Source: Acuticoccus sp. MNP-M23
Lineage (GTDB): Bacteria > Pseudomonadota > Alphaproteobacteria > Rhizobiales > Amorphaceae
Assembly: GCF_031195445.1 (NCBI RefSeq)
Contig: NZ_CP133480.1
Location: 2,720,501-2,784,500 of the forward strand
DNA: 64,000 nucleotides
Reading direction: 5' to 3'
Of this stretch, positions 60,126 through 64,000 are shown one piece after another. The translations under genes and the position numbers were made by a program. How positions within the stretch are numbered: position 1 is the stretch's first letter; every line of letters starts with the position of its first letter. The notes under the pieces are model-generated. The model was given only the letters and a program-made list of their open reading frames with translations. It was not told the origin of the DNA and ran no database searches.

Positions 60126-62360
60126 ATGGATACCGTTCGGATCAGTGGCACGCGCACCGTCTTCGCGTCAGACGTGCCCGGCTACGAGGTCACCGCCAGC
60201 TCCACCCATTACATCTTCGACGATACGACCACCATCACGGCGGCTTCGTCCGCGGTGCGCGCCGATTCGCACAACCGGAACACCTACGAGGTGCATGGTT
60301 CGCTGACTTCGACCGGATATAGCGCGTTCGATGTCAGCGGGATCGGCCGGAACACGGTCGGCGTCATGAAGGGCGCGCAGATCTCGTCGGCCTCGATCTC
60401 TGTCTACATGGCCGGGTCCGCCAACGTTTTCTCCAACGAAGGCACGATCAGCTCCACCTTCGCCAACGCGCTGACATTCACCGGCCAGATCAACGACATT
60501 ACCAACAGCGGCACCGTGATCGGCCGCACCAACGCGCTGTTCATCGGGGGAAACCGCAACAATGCGGTGAACGACGGCCGGCTGGAGGGAGGCCTGTCCA
60601 CGGTCTACATCAACGGCCACGAAAACGATCTCGTGAACCGCGGCACGATCACGTCCACGGACGTGGGCATCCGGCTGGTGGGACGGGACACCACGGTCAT
60701 CAATTACGGGGCGGTCCACGGGACCTATGGCGCGCTGGAGACCAACGGCCTGCGCGGACTGAACTTCGTCAACCGCGGGACCATGTCGGCGGCGGACGAT
60801 CCCACCGTGAGCCTTGGCACCCAGGAGGGCCAGTCCGCCCGCTTCGTCAACCACGGTGTCATTCATGCGTCCGGCAATGGCGCCGTCGCCCTTGAGGGGG
60901 GCGTCGGCAATGAGGTGGTCGGCAATTCGGGGCGGATTGCGGGGCGCGTCGTTCTGGGCGCCGGCAACGACACGCTGCAGAACTACGCCGCGGGGTTTGT
61001 CGCCGCACTGGCGGACCTTGGGGCGGGCGATGACCACTTCATCGGGGCCAACCAGCCCGACCGCGCCTTCGGCGGTGCCGGGAACGACCGGCTGTCCGGC
61101 GGTGCGAGCCGCGACAGCCTTTATGGCGATAGCGGCAACGACACCATCAGCGGTCAGGACGGGTTCGACGTGCTGATCGGCGGGTACGGCAACGATGTGA
61201 TCCACGGCGGTTCAGGCGAAGATCTGTTGCAGGGCAATGGCGGCAACGACTTTCTCGTCGGCAATGACGGGAACGACCGGCTGGAGGGCTGGGACGGCGC
61301 GGACCGCCTCTACGGCGCGCAGGGGGCGGACCGTCTTGACGGACACAATGGCGACGACCTCCTCAACGGGCAGGCGGGCAACGACCTGCTCTTCGGCGGC
61401 TCCGGCAATGATTTCATGCTCGGCGATACCGGCAACGACAGAATGGTTGGCGGCAACGGCGCAGACGCGATGTTTGGCAACCGGGACAGGGACACCATGG
61501 AGGGGGGGCAGGGCAACGATACGCTGAATGGCGGTGTCGGCGACGATCTCCTGATTGGCGGCCTCGACCGCGACACCCTCTACGGCTCCGCCGGAAATGA
61601 CACGCTGGTGGGTGGTCCGGGCGTCGACGAGCTTTTTGGCGACAATTTCAACGACCTGCTGTCCCCCGGTGACGGCGATGACAGCGTCGAAGGTGGTTAT
61701 GGCAACGACACCGTGGTGGCCAGCAGCGGCAACGACCAGATCGAAGGCGGACCCGGCAACGACCTTCTCTTCGGCGGATCCGGGAACGACACCATCATGG
61801 ACGACGAGGGCCTCAACACCCTGTGGGGTGGGAGCGGCAGCGATCATCTCTCGGGCGGGAGGCACGCCGACCGGATCCTCGGCGAACTTGGCAACGACCT
61901 GTTACTGGGCGGCAGCGGCAATGATGCAATATTCGGCCAGCCCGGTAACGACGTCCTCTACGGCGAGAACGGCTTCGACCAGCTCTACGGCGGCGGCAAC
62001 AACGACCTTCTGCGGGGCGGCGACCTGAATGACAGACTGTATGGCGGGTTCGGCAGCGACCGCCTGTTCGGCGACAATGGCGCCGACTACCTGAATGGCG
62101 GTGGCGGCAACGATGTCTTGTTCGGCGGCTTCGGCAACGACCTTTTCGTCTTCGGCCGAGGCGACGACATCGACCGGATCAAGGACTACAACAGCTGGAA
62201 CGATACCATTGACCTGCGCGGGCTGAACATCAACCGGGCCCAGCTCATCAACGCGCACAGCCAGAATGGCAGCACGGCGTTGTTCAATTTCGGCGCGGGC
62301 GATGTGCTGGCCGTGGAGGGCGCAAATCTCGGCCAGCTCCTGCCGGACATTCTGATCTGA
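60126..62360 (+). CDS. RTX calcium-binding repeat protein, probable type I secretion substrate
   Basis: A 744-residue protein. Residues about 1-290 are Asn/Thr/Gly-rich with beta-helix-like repeats (FSNEGTISSTFANALTFTGQ, ITNSGTVIG). Residues about 298-690 hold more than thirty RTX nonapeptides of the GGxGNDxLx form (for example GGAGNDRLSGG, GGSGNDFMLGD), which fold into a calcium-bound parallel beta-roll after export. The C-terminus (DRIKDYNSWNDTIDLRGL to LLPDILI) is a typical secretion-signal region. It has no signal peptide. No secretion genes adjoin it; the degenerate secretion operon at 35-48 kb is the nearest candidate exporter. The ATG at 60126 has no Shine-Dalgarno sequence. Confidence 0.88.
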   Translation: MDTVRISGTRTVFASDVPGYEVTASSTHYIFDDTTTITAASSAVRADSHNRNTYEVHGSLTSTGYSAFDVSGIGRNTVGVMKGAQISSASISVYMAGSANVFSNEGTISSTFANALTFTGQINDITNSGTVIGRTNALFIGGNRNNAVNDGRLEGGLSTVYINGHENDLVNRGTITSTDVGIRLVGRDTTVINYGAVHGTYGALETNGLRGLNFVNRGTMSAADDPTVSLGTQEGQSARFVNHGVIHASGNGAVALEGGVGNEVVGNSGRIAGRVVLGAGNDTLQNYAAGFVAALADLGAGDDHFIGANQPDRAFGGAGNDRLSGGASRDSLYGDSGNDTISGQDGFDVLIGGYGNDVIHGGSGEDLLQGNGGNDFLVGNDGNDRLEGWDGADRLYGAQGADRLDGHNGDDLLNGQAGNDLLFGGSGNDFMLGDTGNDRMVGGNGADAMFGNRDRDTMEGGQGNDTLNGGVGDDLLIGGLDRDTLYGSAGNDTLVGGPGVDELFGDNFNDLLSPGDGDDSVEGGYGNDTVVASSGNDQIEGGPGNDLLFGGSGNDTIMDDEGLNTLWGGSGSDHLSGGRHADRILGELGNDLLLGGSGNDAIFGQPGNDVLYGENGFDQLYGGGNNDLLRGGDLNDRLYGGFGSDRLFGDNGADYLNGGGGNDVLFGGFGNDLFVFGRGDDIDRIKDYNSWNDTIDLRGLNINRAQLINAHSQNGSTALFNFGAGDVLAVEGANLGQLLPDILI

Positions 62361-62372
62361 CCGTCCGGCGCC

Positions 62373-63476
62373 TCAGCCCCAGACCGGGCGCAGCCGCTCG
62401 TAAAGCGCGGCAAAGGTGCCGGTTTCGATTGCCGCCCGCATCTCGGCCATCAGATCCTGATAAAATGCAATGTTGTTCCAGGACAGAAGGGTTGCGGCCA
62501 GCGGTTCGCCGACCCGCACCAGATGGTGGAGATAGCCGCGGGTGTAGTCGCGCGCGGCAGGGCAGGTGCTGTTGGGGTCGAGCGGGGTGTGGTCGTCGGC
62601 AAAGCGGGCGTTCTTGAGGTTGAGCTTGCCTTCTGGCGTATAGGCGACGCCGTGGCGGCCGGCCCTGGTCGGCATCACGCAGTCGAACATGTCGATGCCG
62701 CGGGCGACGGAGCCGAGGAGGTCGCCGGGGGTGCCGACGCCCATGAGGTAGCGTGGTCGATCCGCCGGAAGGTGCGGCACGGTGTGGTCCAGCGTTCCGA
62801 ACATCTCGGCCTGCGGCTCGCCGACGGCAAGGCCGCCCACCGCGTAGCCGTCGAAGCCGACCTCAAGCAGCCCCTCAGCGGAACGCGCGCGCTCGGCGGG
62901 GTCGGTGCCGCCCTGCACGATGGCAAATTGCAGCCGCTTGTCGGGCACGGTCTCGAGAAAGGCGCGGCGGGCACGGGCGGCCCACTCCAGGCTGAGCGTG
63001 ACGGAGCGCGCGATCGCCTCCGGCGTTGCCGGCAAACGAACGCACTCGTCCAGCTGCATCTGGATGTCGGCGCCGAGCCTGAGCTGGATCGACACCGCCT
63101 CTTCCGGCGTCAGCCGGTGCATGGAGCCGTCCACATGGCTTTTGAAGGTGACGCCGTCGTCGTCGATCTTGCGCAATGCGGAGAGGGACATGACCTGAAA
63201 GCCGCCCGAATCCGTGAGGATCGTACCATTCCAGCCCATGAAACCGTGAAGGCCGCCGAAAGCGGCGACCCGGTCTGCGCCGGGCCGCAGCATCAGATGA
63301 TAGGTGTTGCCCAGCACCACCTCGGCGCCCGTGGTGGCGACATCGCGCAGCTGCATCGCCTTGACGGTGCCTTGCGTGCCCACGGGCATGAATGTGGGTG
63401 TTTCCACCGTGCCATGGGGGGTGGTGACGCGGCCGCGACGCGCGCCACCGTCGGTGCCCAGAAGCGCAAAGCTCAT
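62373..63476 (-). CDS. tgt: Queuine tRNA-ribosyltransferase (bacterial TGT)
   Basis: A 367-residue enzyme exchanging guanine 34 for preQ1 in GUN anticodons. [13 protein letters not shown] holds the proton-acceptor aspartate, [27 protein letters not shown] and the nucleophile region [15 protein letters not shown] are intact. The usual zinc site C-x-C-x2-C plus His is only partly present: the stretch reads [20 protein letters not shown], with one cysteine, and the later histidine position reads WNNIAFY. The ATG at 63476 overlaps the queA stop by 4 bases; the frame extends to 63821 only inside queA. Confidence 0.94.
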   Translation of the reverse strand: MSFALLGTDGGARRGRVTTPHGTVETPTFMPVGTQGTVKAMQLRDVATTGAEVVLGNTYHLMLRPGADRVAAFGGLHGFMGWNGTILTDSGGFQVMSLSALRKIDDDGVTFKSHVDGSMHRLTPEEAVSIQLRLGADIQMQLDECVRLPATPEAIARSVTLSLEWAARARRAFLETVPDKRLQFAIVQGGTDPAERARSAEGLLEVGFDGYAVGGLAVGEPQAEMFGTLDHTVPHLPADRPRYLMGVGTPGDLLGSVARGIDMFDCVMPTRAGRHGVAYTPEGKLNLKNARFADDHTPLDPNSTCPAARDYTRGYLHHLVRVGEPLAATLLSWNNIAFYQDLMAEMRAAIETGTFAALYERLRPVWG

Positions 63477-64000
63477 GTGCGCCACAGGAGCGACGAGTCG
63501 CCGTAGGAGTAGAAGCGGTAGCCCTCGCCGAGAGCATGATCGTAGACGCGCCGCATGGCCGGATAACCGATGAACGCCGCCACCAGCATCAAAAGCGTGG
63601 AGCGCGGCAGGTGAAAATTGGTCATCAGCCCGTCTGCCACACGAAAGGTGTGCGGGGGGCGGATGAAGAGAGCGGTTTCGTCCGAAAACGATTTCAGCGT
63701 CCCGCCCGCTGCGGCGGACTCCAGAAGCCGCAGCGCGGTGGTGCCCACGGCAACGATCCGCCCGCCAGCAGCCTTGGTGGCCGCAATCTCGGCAACGCTT
63801 GCGGCGCTGATCTCGCCCCATTCGGCGTGCATCTTGTGGCCGTCCATGGTGTCGGCGCTCACCGGCAGGAAGGTGCCGGGGCCGACGTGGAGGGTAAGGC
63901 GGGTCATCGCGATGCCGGCGTTGGCGAGGGTTTCCAGCAGGCCCGGCGTGAAGTGGAGGCCGGCGGTGGGAGCCGCAACGGAGCCCGGCGGTGCTGCGTA
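63473..64000 (-). CDS. queA: S-adenosylmethionine:tRNA ribosyltransferase-isomerase, C-terminal part
   Basis: The C-terminal 175 codons of QueA, which forms epoxyqueuosine on tRNA; the gene continues beyond the right end of the window. [31 protein letters not shown] and [15 protein letters not shown] are diagnostic, and the end [20 protein letters not shown] to [11 protein letters not shown] is complete. It overlaps tgt by 4 bases (ATGA), forming the usual queA-tgt unit. Confidence 0.95.
   Translation of the reverse strand, partial: YAAPPGSVAAPTAGLHFTPGLLETLANAGIAMTRLTLHVGPGTFLPVSADTMDGHKMHAEWGEISAASVAEIAATKAAGGRIVAVGTTALRLLESAAAGGTLKSFSDETALFIRPPHTFRVADGLMTNFHLPRSTLLMLVAAFIGYPAMRRVYDHALGEGYRFYSYGDSSLLWRT

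Overview
The window is high-GC DNA with dense, directional operons, frequent GTG/TTG starts, TRAP and ABC uptake systems, ROK/GntR/IclR/MarR regulators and an adjacent queA-tgt pair. This fits an alphaproteobacterium, most likely of the Hyphomicrobiales; that assignment is inferred from gene style, not from a marker phylogeny. The first 35 kb is a chain of nutrient-uptake and catabolic modules. It holds the end of a branched-chain-type ABC operon with two CodA-like amidohydrolases (1-3044); two small MarR-controlled redox/defence operons (3895-6679); an frcBCA-like sugar ABC operon with divergent SGNH hydrolase and ROK regulator (6861-11727); two alpha/beta hydrolases and an ABC exporter (11840-16384); a galactonate-dehydratase-like enzyme with its own TRAP transporter and GntR regulator (16436-21504); a second TRAP transporter with GntR regulator (21788-25394); and an NMT1-type ABC importer interleaved with CoA-thioester enzymes and an IclR regulator (25682-34733).

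From 35120 to 47889 lies the most unusual locus: one leftward six-gene operon, tightly packed or overlapping. Read in its own direction it encodes a 1212-residue protein with 26 tandem 32-residue acidic repeats plus about nine 19-residue repeats, two type I secretion ABC half-transporters with decayed ATPase motifs, an HlyD-type adaptor, a receiver protein fused to a GHKL ATPase domain, and a hybrid histidine kinase with an HPt domain. I read it as a secretion system dedicated to the repeat protein and wired to its own phosphorelay. No outer-membrane TolC partner is present.

From 47890 to 52263 the sequence is a decay zone: a serine-recombinase remnant, a deleted IS481 transposase, a frameshifted FG-GAP/RTX gene with poly-G tracts, a frameshifted IS3 element sitting on its 3' end and a scrap of an IS630-like transposase, ending at tRNA-Lys(CTT). 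The rest is more conventional: a DUF4864-like protein, galU, a Wzm-like polysaccharide permease without its ATPase, a large GT2 protein, rfbC, a GT4 glycosyltransferase, eno, an intact RTX protein whose start codon abuts a terminator hairpin, and tgt-queA. The intact RTX protein at 60126-62360 and the dead one at 49178 suggest that type I export matters in this organism.
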